Shown here in pieces: positions 14,781 through 22,770 of a stretch of 27,059 bases of DNA. This DNA is from Deinococcus roseus (GTDB taxonomy: Bacteria; Deinococcota; Deinococci; Deinococcales; Deinococcaceae): positions 1-27,059 of the forward strand of contig NZ_BMOD01000041.1 of NCBI RefSeq assembly GCF_014646895.1. Direction: 5' to 3'. A program made the translations under genes and the position numbers. A model generated the notes under the pieces. It had not been told where the DNA came from. It saw nothing but the letters and a program-made list of their open reading frames with translations, and searched no databases. The stretch's first letter is position 1; each line of letters opens with the position of its first letter.

Positions 14781-15002
14781 AACTTCTTTACTACACACCT
14801 CAGCAGATCATGTAAATGTATGAAAAAAGCACTTCACAATGTAAACCGCAATGCTTAATGTTGCTGAGGATTTTCTGAGTTCCCAGCAGCCCGGCAAGGT
14901 TCTTGCAACTTGTCTTTGTTGACCTGCATTTTTCCAGGCCCTGGTCCCTCACCAGCGCTCCCTGCTGGCAAAACCCTCAGCAAAACCTGAGAACCTCAAG
15001 AA

Positions 15003-16013
15003 TCATTGCCCTGACAGGGTTTTTGCCCTCAGCAGCCGCTTCAAAGCCTGCTCAGATGCCGTCAGGTGCTCTTCGCTGTTGATCTGGTTTTTGACCCTGA
15101 AGTCATCCAGAATGCGGCCTTCCAGGTACACATCAAAGACCTTTGGAGAGATGTAATGCCCCCGCACCACAGCAGGTGTGTTGCCCAGATCTGCTGCCAC
15201 CACCTTCACGCATTCGGTGAGGTTCTTGCGCGCCTGTCGCTCGCTTTCAGGCAATCCCACCTGAGACAGGTACTCTGCCGCCAGCAAGGTCCCACCCCAG
15301 GTGCGGAAATCCTTGGCAGTGAAAGGACCCATCACCTCCCGGATGTATGCGTTCAGGTCGTGGGCCTGAATGCGCACCAGCCCATTTTCGGTTTCGGCTT
15401 TGAACAGGAACGCTCCGGGAAGTGCTTTCAGGCGCTCCAGGTTGCGGGCCAGTGTCTGGTCGGTGGTGACCTTGTGCTGCCAGATGCTGTGTTTGCCCCT
15501 GAATTTGAACTCGATGGTGCTTCCCTCGATCTTCACGTGCCTTTTCAGCAAGGTGGTCAGACCATAGGTTTTGTGCTGCTGGACATAACAATCCGAGCCC
15601 ACCCGGAAACGGGCAATGTACAGCAGGCGGGTCATCAGGGACAGCACTTTTCTGGGATGCAGGGTGGTTCTGCGCAGATCCCTGGCCGTTTCCATGCGCA
15701 GAGCGGGCAGGGCCTCTGCAAATTTGCCCAGCCGTTTCCATTTGACCTCGGCATTCTTCTGCATGAAATCGCTGTGGTAGCGGTACTGCAAACGTCCAGC
15801 CCTGTCCCGACCAAAAGCCTGCAGCGCTGCCTCAGGGTCTGGCGAAACAAAAACATCGGTGTAGGCAGGAGGAATGCCCAGAGCGTTCAGGCGGGCAATT
15901 TCTTCTTCTTCCATCAGGGGATCGCCTTCGGGGAGGAAATACCTGAAGTCCTCCAGCGTGTGTCCTTCTCTGCGGTAATAGCAATCCTGCAATTCCTGGG
16001 TGAGGGTGGTCAT
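15003..16013 (-). CDS. DNA topoisomerase IB (poxvirus-like bacterial type)
   Basis: Type IB enzymes relax supercoils by nicking one strand through a 3'-phosphotyrosine. The 336-residue product contains the family blocks YYRREGHTLEDFRYFLPEG, ALGIPPAYTDVFVSPDP, GRLQYRYHSDF, ARFRVGSDCYVQQHKTYGLTTL (catalytic Arg and Lys), MGPFTAKDFRTWGGTLLAAEYL (second Arg/His region) and SPKVFDVYLEG, where Tyr is the likely nucleophile. Deinococcus is known to carry such an enzyme. I chose ATG 16013; an in-frame GTG at 16043 would add ten residues, and neither start has a clear ribosome-binding site or TANNNT box. It is isolated, with gaps on both sides. Confidence 0.9.
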   Translation of the reverse strand: MTTLTQELQDCYYRREGHTLEDFRYFLPEGDPLMEEEEIARLNALGIPPAYTDVFVSPDPEAALQAFGRDRAGRLQYRYHSDFMQKNAEVKWKRLGKFAEALPALRMETARDLRRTTLHPRKVLSLMTRLLYIARFRVGSDCYVQQHKTYGLTTLLKRHVKIEGSTIEFKFRGKHSIWQHKVTTDQTLARNLERLKALPGAFLFKAETENGLVRIQAHDLNAYIREVMGPFTAKDFRTWGGTLLAAEYLSQVGLPESERQARKNLTECVKVVAADLGNTPAVVRGHYISPKVFDVYLEGRILDDFRVKNQINSEEHLTASEQALKRLLRAKTLSGQ

Positions 16014-16188
16014 GGTACTGCCCAGTATTTGCCCCGCTTTCACAGACAGGCTGTAAGAGATGTCCGATTCTGAAGGAAGTGATCTGGGAAAGTGTTTTGT
16101 GGATTCCAGAAATCTGGGTTTGTTGCTCCTGTATAGACCTTGCTTGCAGGATCAGGACAGGTCTCTTAACCTGACGATGGTTCACCTC

Positions 16189-16208
16189 TAAACTTGGAGA
16201 ATCGATTC
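16189..16208 (+). promoter_or_regulatory. Candidate promoter and palindromic operator of the oxidoreductase gene
   Basis: TAAACT (16189-16194) fits the -10 pattern, and the perfect palindrome GAATCGATTC (16199-16208) begins 4 bp later, across the expected transcription start. A CG-centred palindrome just downstream of a -10 box is the usual place for a repressor such as a LacI-family protein. No regulator gene is adjacent, so the factor is unknown. Confidence 0.4.
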
Positions 16209-16252
16209 GATAAACCTGTCCCGCATCCTCTCCTTCCCCGAAAGGACATCCC

Positions 16253-17266
16253 ATGAAACCCTTCAGAATTGTTGTTGCAGGCTGCGGCGGCATGGCCCAG
16301 ACCTGGGTGGAATACGCCCTGCAAAGACCCGACACCGAAATTGTGGCCCTGGTGGATGTGTTTCCCCAGAGTGCCCGGAAGATGCAGGAAAAATACAGCC
16401 TCTCCTGCCCCACCTTCAGCAGCCTTGCAGATGCGCTGCAACAGGTGGATGCCAACCTGGTGCTGGACATCACCATCCCGGACGCCCACTTTGAGGTCGC
16501 CCTCACCGCCTTTGCTGCAGGTTGTGATGTGCTGGGAGAAAAACCCATGGCCTCCTCGCTGCAAGATGCCCAGACCATGCTGGACGCCGCACAGCAGGCA
16601 GGTCGCACTTACGCCATCATGCAAAACCGCAGGTACCTGAAACCCATCCGGGCCTACCGGGATCTGGTGCACTCTGGAAAAATCGGCACCCCCGGATTTG
16701 CCACCGCCAACTTCTTCATCGGGGCACACTTTGGAGGCTTCCGGGATGCCATGGAGAGTCCATTGATCCTGGACATGGCCATCCACACCTTCGATCAGGC
16801 ACGGTTCATTTTGCAGGCCGATCCGGTGTCTGTGTACTGCCAGGAATTCAACCCGAAAGGTTCCTGGTACCAGGGCAATGCTGCAGCAGTGTGCATCTTC
16901 GAAATGTCCGATGGATCGGTTTTCACCTACAACGGAAGCTGGTGCGCAGAAGGGGTGCAAACCTCCTGGGAAGCCCAGTGGCGCGTGATGGGCAGCCTGG
17001 GAAGTGCCATCTGGGATGGTCCTCAAATTTACGCCGAGGGGGTCAAAGACCCTGAACAGCAGGCTTTCCACCGGGACGTTGAGAGAATGGAGGCAAAATT
17101 CACCTGGGAGGGCAGAGAAGGCCACTTTGGCTGTCTGGACGAAATGTTCCAGGCCCTGCTTGAAAACCGCGATCCAGAAACCGTCTGCACCGACAACATC
17201 AAAAGCATGAAAATGGTGTTTGGGGCACTGGAAAGTGCCAGAACGGGGCGGAAGGTGTTGCTGTAA
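16253..17266 (+). CDS. Gfo/Idh/MocA family oxidoreductase
   Basis: The 337-residue protein has an N-terminal Rossmann fold (VVAGCGGMAQTW at residues 6-17, then the acidic end ALVDVFP) for NAD(P), the family motif GEKPMA with catalytic Lys at about residue 97, and a C-terminal alpha/beta domain with the substrate-site segment ILDMAIHTFDQAR (Asp and His). Family members oxidise sugars, inositols or related polyols; the substrate cannot be told. AAAGGA with 6-nt spacing sets the ATG at 16253. It appears to be a single-gene unit with a long upstream region containing a candidate operator, and is followed 4-5 bp later by a heptamer repeat element. Confidence 0.85.
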   Translation: MKPFRIVVAGCGGMAQTWVEYALQRPDTEIVALVDVFPQSARKMQEKYSLSCPTFSSLADALQQVDANLVLDITIPDAHFEVALTAFAAGCDVLGEKPMASSLQDAQTMLDAAQQAGRTYAIMQNRRYLKPIRAYRDLVHSGKIGTPGFATANFFIGAHFGGFRDAMESPLILDMAIHTFDQARFILQADPVSVYCQEFNPKGSWYQGNAAAVCIFEMSDGSVFTYNGSWCAEGVQTSWEAQWRVMGSLGSAIWDGPQIYAEGVKDPEQQAFHRDVERMEAKFTWEGREGHFGCLDEMFQALLENRDPETVCTDNIKSMKMVFGALESARTGRKVLL

Positions 17267-17270
17267 AGAT

Positions 17271-17466
17271 TTGCCGAGAGCCGAGGGCCGAGGGCAAACC
17301 TGGAAGCCAAAGCTTTCGCTTTGCAGGAAGCCCAACATTTTGTAAGAACGATGCACCTCTCCATGTTCTCTGCCTTCTTCTCGATCACAGGAGGAGAATC
17401 TCAAGTGGATCTTTCAGACTTGACATGAATGTCTGAATGCCAGACCATGCTCTCGGCCCTCGGCAA
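17271..17466. repeat. Paired inverted heptamer arrays (unit GCCGAGR), longer spacing
   Basis: The left arm is GCCGAGA, GCCGAGG, GCCGAGG at 17273-17293 and the right arm is TCTCGGC, CCTCGGC at 17451-17464. The outer flanks TTGCCGAG and CTCGGCAA are perfectly symmetrical. The centre (about 157 bp) contains AAAGCTTT at 17309-17316, a feature shared with the elements at 4307-4427 and 20538-20723. A hairpin CAGAC/GTCTG and a TTGACA lie near 17415-17435. The element fills most of the gap between the oxidoreductase and rsmF. Confidence 0.88.
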
Positions 17467-17499
17467 TGGGTCCTCAGGCCTTTCACCCCAGCAATCCCT

Positions 17500-17505
17500 T
17501 ATGCT
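17500..17505 (+). promoter_or_regulatory. TATGCT -10 box of rsmF
   Basis: TATGCT lies 6 nt before the GTG at 17512, matching the leaderless pattern. It supports this GTG rather than an ATG at 17437 that lies within the repeat element. Confidence 0.6.
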
Positions 17506-17511
17506 GTTGAC

Positions 17512-18825
17512 GTGCACCTTCCCGAGGCTTTCGAATCCCGCATGCAGCGCCTGCTGGGCCAGCAGTACCCCGAATTTCGGGCAGCCCTGGAACAGGAAAG
17601 GGCACTGGGACTGCGGATCAACCCCGCCAGATTGACCCCCAAGCAGGTGCAAAGCCTGCCTTTTCTGGAAGGTCCGGTGCCCTGGACACCCTGGGGGCAT
17701 TATTATGCCAGCACCTCCAGGCCCAGTGCCCATCCTTTCTTTCTGGGAGGGGGGTTTTATTTGCAGGAACCCAGCGCCATGGCGGTTGCAGAGCTGGCCG
17801 CACCAAAACCAGGCCAGTGGGTGATTGACCTCTGTGCTGCTCCTGGGGGCAAAACCACCCATCTGGCCAGTTTCATGCAGGGGCAGGGGGTGCTGGTGGC
17901 CAATGAATTCACGGCCAGCCGGGTGCCCAGATTGCTGGAGAATGTGGAGCGCTGGGGGGCCAGAACCACGGTGCTGAGCAATCCCCTGGACCGCATTGCC
18001 CGCAAGTGGGAAAGGCTTTTTGATGTGGTGGTGCTGGACGCGCCGTGTTCTGGGGAGGGCATGTTCCGCAAGGACCCTGAAGCCCTCTCTGAATGGCGGC
18101 AAAGCACCCCTGAGCGTCTGGGGCGCTTGCAGCAGGATTTGATCGAGCAGGCGGCTGCCCTGACCGCTCCTGAGGGCACCCTGGTGTATTCCACCTGCAC
18201 CTTTTCTGAAGAGGAGAACGAGCAGGTCATTGAGGGTTTTCTGAAGAAGCATCCCGAATTTCAGCTGGCCTCTGCCCACCTGCACCCCAGTTTTTCTGCT
18301 GGCTTTGGTTTGCCTGAAGCGGCCCGACTCTTTCCCCACAAATTGCGGGGAGAGGGGCATTTCATGGCAAAACTGATCCGCACAGATGGTGAAGAGGGGG
18401 ACGTGACTTACGAGGAGCATGCAAAAGTCAGCAAACCCAGCCTGAAAGCCTGGGAGGAATTCAGAAAAGCCCATCTGCAGGGCGAACTGGACGGTGTGGT
18501 AATTGAGCGTGCAGGACACCTGTATCTGGTCCGGGAGCATCTGCCCAGTCTGGCTGGACTGAAAGCCCCTGCTCCGGGCATTTACCTGGGAGAGGTGAAA
18601 TTCGAGCGCTTTGTGCCCGCCAAGGCCCTTGCCCACCACCTGAATTTAAAACAGGTCAGCCGTCCCCTGGAGGTGGGAACGGCTGAGGCATTCAAACTTG
18701 AATTTGGTGAAAGTGTGCCTGTGGATGCAAAAGACGGGTGGCACTGGCTGCACTTTGCAGGGGTGGGTTTCACCTGGGGTGTGGTGAAACGGGGGAACCT
18801 GAAACCTACGCCACTTCGGGCGTGA
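17512..18825 (+). CDS. rsmF: 16S rRNA (cytosine-C5) methyltransferase, RsmF type
   Basis: RsmF adds 5-methyl groups to cytosines near position 1407 of 16S rRNA. The 437-residue product begins with the family's opening (HLPEAFESRMQRLLGQQYPEF). The SAM-binding motif is DLCAAPGGKTTHLA, motif IV is DAPCSGEGMFRKDPEA (Cys for product release) and motif VI is YSTCTFSEEENEQV (catalytic Cys). A C-terminal RNA-binding part of about 150 residues follows, ending in the block HWLHFAGVGFTWGVVKR. GTG 17512 is chosen from the TATGCT box and because residues encoded upstream come from repeat sequence. Its last 20 bp overlap the 3' end of the convergent membrane-protein gene. Confidence 0.88.
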   Translation: MHLPEAFESRMQRLLGQQYPEFRAALEQERALGLRINPARLTPKQVQSLPFLEGPVPWTPWGHYYASTSRPSAHPFFLGGGFYLQEPSAMAVAELAAPKPGQWVIDLCAAPGGKTTHLASFMQGQGVLVANEFTASRVPRLLENVERWGARTTVLSNPLDRIARKWERLFDVVVLDAPCSGEGMFRKDPEALSEWRQSTPERLGRLQQDLIEQAAALTAPEGTLVYSTCTFSEEENEQVIEGFLKKHPEFQLASAHLHPSFSAGFGLPEAARLFPHKLRGEGHFMAKLIRTDGEEGDVTYEEHAKVSKPSLKAWEEFRKAHLQGELDGVVIERAGHLYLVREHLPSLAGLKAPAPGIYLGEVKFERFVPAKALAHHLNLKQVSRPLEVGTAEAFKLEFGESVPVDAKDGWHWLHFAGVGFTWGVVKRGNLKPTPLRA

Positions 18826-19792
18826 TGGCAGGGGGCAGGGTCAGGTAGGAGAGCAGGAGGCCCATCACTCCGGCCCCGAACACCGCTCCGACCCACAGGT
18901 GGAATTCCCAGTTCATGTGTCCGGTCAGCAGCACCCCCAGGAAGTAGGTGAGGGAGAACACCGCTGGAATCAGGAAAGCCATGGTGCGGAAGGCCGCAAC
19001 ACGCTGGGTGCTGGGTTGCAGGATGCTGCGGGCCACTTCCAGCACCAGCAAACTGACAGCAACCGTCAGGTAGTAAAGCTGTATCACGCTGGCATCAAAG
19101 CGTCCCTGAAAAACCAGTCCAAGCTGTGCAGGAAGCAGCATCAGGACCAGATGGCCCCCGGAGAGCTTCCAGCGGCGCATGAAGTAAAGCACCACACCGG
19201 ACATCATGGCAGAGCTGATCAGGACAGCCATCACACCGTTGGATTTGGTTTGCCAGCCGCCATCAATGCCTGCAGAGTCCAGCATGGGCACCGCGTACAT
19301 GGTGAAGAAGGTCAGCAGGGCATACACCACCCCCAGAGACAGCAGCGCTGTGATGGTGGGTTTGGGCTGGTTCCAGGCCGCACGCACAGGACCGGACATG
19401 GTCAGGAAGGCACTGGTGGCCAGAATCAGGTGCGGAGGGCTGAGCAGGGCGGCAATGTCGGCCTCAATGCCCAGCAGGGTGTGCCAGACCATGTCCATGG
19501 CCCCTGCAGCAATGAAGACCAGACCACCGAAAAAACTCAGGCGGTAGGCCCGCAGTTCAGGGCGGGTTCTGGATTGCCAGAACGCGTAGGCAGAGCAAAC
19601 GAAAGCGGCAAAGAAGCCCGAATACAGCACTGCGTGCCAGGGCGTGAAAAAGGTTTCCAGTCCGGGCAGGTTGTTGTGGGCCCAGCCGTCCAGGTAAAGC
19701 CCTGCAATGAACCAGAAACTGGCAAGCACAAACATCCAGTCGAGGGCACTGGGGGGGGAAATGGTCTGCGGCTGGGTCATGGTTCTGGTCAT
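18806..19792 (-). CDS. Polytopic membrane protein of unknown function, His-rich
   Basis: I do not know its function. The 328-residue product has about eight or nine hydrophobic helices. Several polar residues sit at helix ends in recurring Trp-His motifs: LDGWAHNN, FFTPWHAVLYSG, DMVWHTLLGIEAD, LLSPPHLIL and NWEFHLWVG. These could bind a metal or haem, but that is inference. A GGAGG with 5-nt spacing supports ATG 19792; a TTG at 19804 is an in-frame alternative. The gene is divergent from a TetR regulator, with a palindrome TATAC-N4-GTATA between them, so it is a likely target of that regulator. The stop overlaps rsmF by 20 bp. Confidence 0.75.
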   Translation of the reverse strand: MTRTMTQPQTISPPSALDWMFVLASFWFIAGLYLDGWAHNNLPGLETFFTPWHAVLYSGFFAAFVCSAYAFWQSRTRPELRAYRLSFFGGLVFIAAGAMDMVWHTLLGIEADIAALLSPPHLILATSAFLTMSGPVRAAWNQPKPTITALLSLGVVYALLTFFTMYAVPMLDSAGIDGGWQTKSNGVMAVLISSAMMSGVVLYFMRRWKLSGGHLVLMLLPAQLGLVFQGRFDASVIQLYYLTVAVSLLVLEVARSILQPSTQRVAAFRTMAFLIPAVFSLTYFLGVLLTGHMNWEFHLWVGAVFGAGVMGLLLSYLTLPPAITPEVA

Positions 19793-19894
19793 AAAGGCCT
19801 CCAATGGTGCATCTTTTCTTCAGTATGCACCTGCCTGAAAAGGGGCTCCTCCTCCGTTGGGAGTAAGCCATCTTGCTTAATTGCTGCTTCCAAC

Positions 19895-19908
19895 TATACG
19901 TTTGTATA
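19895..19908. promoter_or_regulatory. Candidate TetR operator TATACGTTTGTATA
   Basis: A 5-bp inverted repeat (TATAC and GTATA) with a 4-bp spacer lies in the 159-bp gap between the divergent membrane-protein and TetR genes. Size and A/T-rich symmetry fit operators of TetR-family repressors. On the minus strand the same bases could overlap a promoter for the membrane-protein gene. Confidence 0.5.
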
Positions 19909-19938
19909 AATTCCTGATTTCAGGATGCCAGAGTCTGC

Positions 19939-19944
19939 TAAAAT
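19939..19944 (+). promoter_or_regulatory. TAAAAT -10 box of the TetR gene
   Basis: TAAAAT is followed by 7 nt and the ATG at 19952, the leaderless pattern. It rules out an upstream ATG at 19925, which would precede the box. Confidence 0.65.
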
Positions 19945-19951
19945 TTGCAAG

Positions 19952-20623
19952 ATGAACCGCAACCACCGGGAACGCCTGATCGAGGCCGCCAAACAATGCC
20001 TCGCAGAAAAAGGCTATGCCAACACCACAGCACGTGACCTGGTGGCTGCCTCGGGAACCAATCTGGCCTCCATCGGGTACCACTTTGGGTCCAAAGAAAA
20101 ACTGCTGAACACCGCCTTGCTGCACGGCTACCAGACCTGGCTTGCCCCGGTGCTGCAACGTGAGCGACCCGAAACCAGCAACAGCACCTTCATTGCCACT
20201 GGAATCCGCACCTATCTGGCTGCTTTCGAACAGGAAGGGGCCATGTCCTACGCCTGCTACGAGGCCATCGCCCAGAGCCAGCACTCTGCAGAAATCCGCA
20301 GCGACCTGCAAGGGGTGTACCGCACCATCCGGGACCGCATCACCACCGAAATGGAGGCCTCCACCACCCTGAACCCCACCCAGAGCCGCACCATCGCCAC
20401 CTTGCTGATGGCCCTGGCAGACGGACTGGCCCTGCAACGCCTGCTGGACCCGGCAGACACACCAGATCTGGAAGGGCTGGATGACAGTTTGCTGCAACTG
20501 GCCCAGACGCTGACGGGGGGGAATGCGAGGGAAAAGATTGCCGAGGGCCGAGGGCCGAGCGACCAGCGCGAAGCAGGCCGTCCTGCAAGCGCGTTTCAAG
20601 GTCAAGAGAGGGCCGAGGGCTAA
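19952..20623 (+). CDS. TetR family transcriptional regulator
   Basis: The N-terminal helix-turn-helix domain is clear (NRNHRERLIEAAKQCLAEKG, then TTARDLVAASGTNLASIGYHFGSKEKLL, residues 2-50). The C-terminal part is the helical ligand-binding and dimer domain typical of the family, with no identifiable ligand. The protein has 223 residues, but the last 27 or so (from about KIAEGRGPS) are translated from the heptamer repeat element and are rich in Gly, Arg, Glu and Ala; the natural domain seems to end near TLTGGN. It probably represses the divergent membrane-protein gene and itself through the palindrome at 19895-19908. Confidence 0.88.
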   Translation: MNRNHRERLIEAAKQCLAEKGYANTTARDLVAASGTNLASIGYHFGSKEKLLNTALLHGYQTWLAPVLQRERPETSNSTFIATGIRTYLAAFEQEGAMSYACYEAIAQSQHSAEIRSDLQGVYRTIRDRITTEMEASTTLNPTQSRTIATLLMALADGLALQRLLDPADTPDLEGLDDSLLQLAQTLTGGNAREKIAEGRGPSDQREAGRPASAFQGQERAEG

Positions 20624-20723
20624 AAACGCAGGGCTTGCTGAAGCAAAAAACCTTTGCCTTGCTTTGCATCACTCATGGATGTGACCCGAAAAGCTTTTGC
20701 TCTCGGCCCTCGGCCCTCGGCAA
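20538..20723. repeat. Paired inverted heptamer arrays (unit GCCGAGG), overlapping the TetR gene end
   Basis: The left arm is GCCGAGG, GCCGAGG, GCCGAGC at 20540-20560. One further GCCGAGG lies at 20612-20618. The right arm is TCTCGGC, CCTCGGC, CCTCGGC at 20701-20721. The outer flanks ATTGCCGAG and CTCGGCAAAT mirror each other. AAAAGCTTTT (20689-20698) lies just inside the right arm, as in the related elements. The stop codon of the TetR gene (20621-20623) is inside the element. It fills the gap up to the ABC ATPase promoter. Confidence 0.88.
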
Positions 20724-20749
20724 ATGGCCTCCCCACCCCCAAATCACGT

Positions 20750-20755
20750 TAAAGT
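20750..20755 (+). promoter_or_regulatory. TAAAGT -10 box of the ABC ATPase gene
   Basis: TAAAGT lies 9 nt before the ATG at 20765, slightly further than the typical 6-7 nt. There is no ribosome-binding site, so a leaderless or very short leader transcript is likely. Confidence 0.45.
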
Positions 20756-20764
20756 AAAACCACC

Positions 20765-22210
20765 ATGTCCTTTCCCCTGCTTCTCCTCGAACATGTCCAT
20801 GTGAAATTGCAAAACGTGACCGTGCTGCACGGCTTGAACTGGTCCCTGCATCCGGGGCAGCACTGGGCCATTTACGGCTCCAACGGTGCGGGCAAGAGCA
20901 CCTTTTTCAAGCTGGTTCGCGGGGATTTGTGGCCCGACCATGGGGGCCTGAGGCGTTACAACCTGAATGGCACGCCCACAGAAAGCCCCATCCAGGCCAG
21001 AGAGCACATTGCCCTGGTGTCTCCTGAAGCGCAGGACTGGTACCTGCTGCAGGACTGGGAGCAGACGGCCTTGCAGGTGGTCCTGACCGGGCTTTTTCAG
21101 AGCCAGCTTCTGTACCAGCACATTGAGGAAGCAGACCAGCAGCATGCAAAACAGTGGCTGCAAAGTCTTGGGCTCAGCCATCTGGAAACGCGGGATGTCA
21201 GAATGCTGTCTCAGGGGGAAAGAAGGCGCGTGCTGCTGGCAAGGGCGCTGATCGGGAAACCCCGGATCCTTCTGCTGGATGAATTCTTTGAAGGCATCGA
21301 CACCCCCTCCAGGGCTTTTCTGAAAAAGGTGTTGCAGGAGGTGTCAGAAGACACCACCATCGTGTACAGCACCCACCGCACCACCGAAGAACTTCCGTTC
21401 ACCACCCACGCCCTGACCCTGACTGCCGGACACCTGCAGGAAGGCAGGCCCGAAATGAAAACCCCGCCAGTGTGGGGCCATGGGGTGCAAAAACAACAGA
21501 GCGGCGCGGTGCTGGTGTCTGTGGATTGCCCGGAAACCTACCGGGAAGACCAACTGGTCCTGAAGAACATCCAGTTCCAGATGCATGAGGGGGAACACTG
21601 GGCCATTCTGGGGGCCAACGGTTCCGGGAAAAGCACGCTGGCCAAATTGATCCGCAAGGAACTGTATCCCGCTTATGGAGGCACGGTGCTGCACCACGGT
21701 CAGGAGGTCTCGGCCTGGGTGTCCAAAAAGGAATTTGCCCTGGTGACCGGAGACCAGCAGTACCGCCACAAACTGAACGTGCCTTCCCACACCGTGATTG
21801 CTTCAGGGTTTTTTGATTTTGTGGGCCGTTTTGATCCCCTGAGCCCTGAGCAGGAAGCCCGTCTGGAACACATCATCAAGTTGCTGGACCTTTCTGAACT
21901 GGCCGACAAACCAGCCTCCATCCTCTCGCAGGGCCAGATGAAGAAAATCCTGCTGGCCCGTGCAGTGGTGGGAAACCCAAAAGTGGTCATTCTGGATGAA
22001 GCGCTGGATTACCTGGATGCACCAGCCAAAACGCTTTTTACGGATGCCCTGGCCCGGCTTGCAAACACAGGAACCCAGTTCATCTGCATTGCCCACCACA
22101 CCCTGGACCTGCCCGAATTCCTCACCCATGCCCTGCTGCTGGAACATGGAGAGGTGGTTTTTCAGGGCAAGATTCAGGATTTGCCAGAGCAGGGTCTTCC
22201 AGGGGCTTAA
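20765..22210 (+). CDS. Double ABC ATPase without membrane domain (ModF-like)
   Basis: The 481-residue protein contains two complete ABC domains in tandem. Domain 1 has Walker A GSNGAGKST, signature LSQGERRRV and Walker B ILLLDEFFEG. Domain 2 has GANGSGKST, LSQGQMKKI and VVILDEALDY. There is no membrane segment and no adjacent permease. The architecture and length match the ModF/PhrA group, named from the molybdate locus of E. coli but without a settled role; ATPases of this layout without permeases often act outside transport. A direct role in molybdate uptake is not supported by neighbours here. Its stop codon overlaps that of the convergent FMN reductase gene by 3 bp. Confidence 0.82.
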   Translation: MSFPLLLLEHVHVKLQNVTVLHGLNWSLHPGQHWAIYGSNGAGKSTFFKLVRGDLWPDHGGLRRYNLNGTPTESPIQAREHIALVSPEAQDWYLLQDWEQTALQVVLTGLFQSQLLYQHIEEADQQHAKQWLQSLGLSHLETRDVRMLSQGERRRVLLARALIGKPRILLLDEFFEGIDTPSRAFLKKVLQEVSEDTTIVYSTHRTTEELPFTTHALTLTAGHLQEGRPEMKTPPVWGHGVQKQQSGAVLVSVDCPETYREDQLVLKNIQFQMHEGEHWAILGANGSGKSTLAKLIRKELYPAYGGTVLHHGQEVSAWVSKKEFALVTGDQQYRHKLNVPSHTVIASGFFDFVGRFDPLSPEQEARLEHIIKLLDLSELADKPASILSQGQMKKILLARAVVGNPKVVILDEALDYLDAPAKTLFTDALARLANTGTQFICIAHHTLDLPEFLTHALLLEHGEVVFQGKIQDLPEQGLPGA

Positions 22211-22770
22211 ACAGGCTGGGCTTGCAAAATGGTCTGCTGCAAGGCAGAAAGCACCCTTTGCAGCTCTGTATTGAGCTCTGGATCGGTGATTTCAGCCTGT
22301 GCATTCAATTTTTTGCTCAGCAATCCAATCTTCAACTGGTTCTCTGCAGGCACCCTGGCCTCCAGCATGCCCAGGGTCAGCATCAGGGAGGTGTGGGCGT
22401 GCTCTGCAGATGTGGGGTAAGGCGAGGCAGCGACAGCAGCCACAGGCTTGTCTGCCATGTCTCCAGAACCCACCAGCCAATCCAGCGCATTTTTGAAGGA
22501 ACCGGGCAATCCTGCAGCGTATTCAGGGGTGCAGATCAGGACACCATCCGCCTTTTGCACTTTCTCTCGCCAGTCCTGCACAGCCTGAACGTTCATCTCG
22601 CCTTCCCGGTCCAGGTCTGGATTGAAGTGGGGCAGGGTGTCCAGGTTCTCCCAGATTTCCAGCTGCAGGTTTTCGGGGGCAAGGTGCTGCAGGGCTTGCA
22701 GCAGCAGGGTGGTGCTGGACCCTTTTCTCAGGCTTCCAGACACGGCAAGAATGTTCAATGCAGGATTCAT
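22207..22770 (-). CDS. NAD(P)H-dependent FMN reductase (flavodoxin-like fold)
   Basis: The 187-residue protein begins MNPALNILAVSGSLRKGSS, the phosphate-binding loop of NADPH-dependent FMN reductases, and has the flavin-contact segment CTPEYAAGLPGSFKNALDWLVG at about 85-106. Family members reduce FMN, quinones or metals with NAD(P)H. The start is uncertain: in-frame ATGs lie further upstream and a TTG at 22812, and none has a ribosome-binding site. I chose 22770 because the protein then begins at the family's usual point and the ATG lies just after a perfect hairpin. The gene is next to, and possibly co-transcribed with, the unknown gene at 22825-23424. Confidence 0.8.
   Translation of the reverse strand: MNPALNILAVSGSLRKGSSTTLLLQALQHLAPENLQLEIWENLDTLPHFNPDLDREGEMNVQAVQDWREKVQKADGVLICTPEYAAGLPGSFKNALDWLVGSGDMADKPVAAVAASPYPTSAEHAHTSLMLTLGMLEARVPAENQLKIGLLSKKLNAQAEITDPELNTELQRVLSALQQTILQAQPV

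Noticed and set aside
17437..17511. Upstream ATG as rsmF start
   Set aside because: The first 25 codons would be encoded by the repeat element and the protein then lacks the family's usual beginning; GTG 17512 has a TANNNT box.
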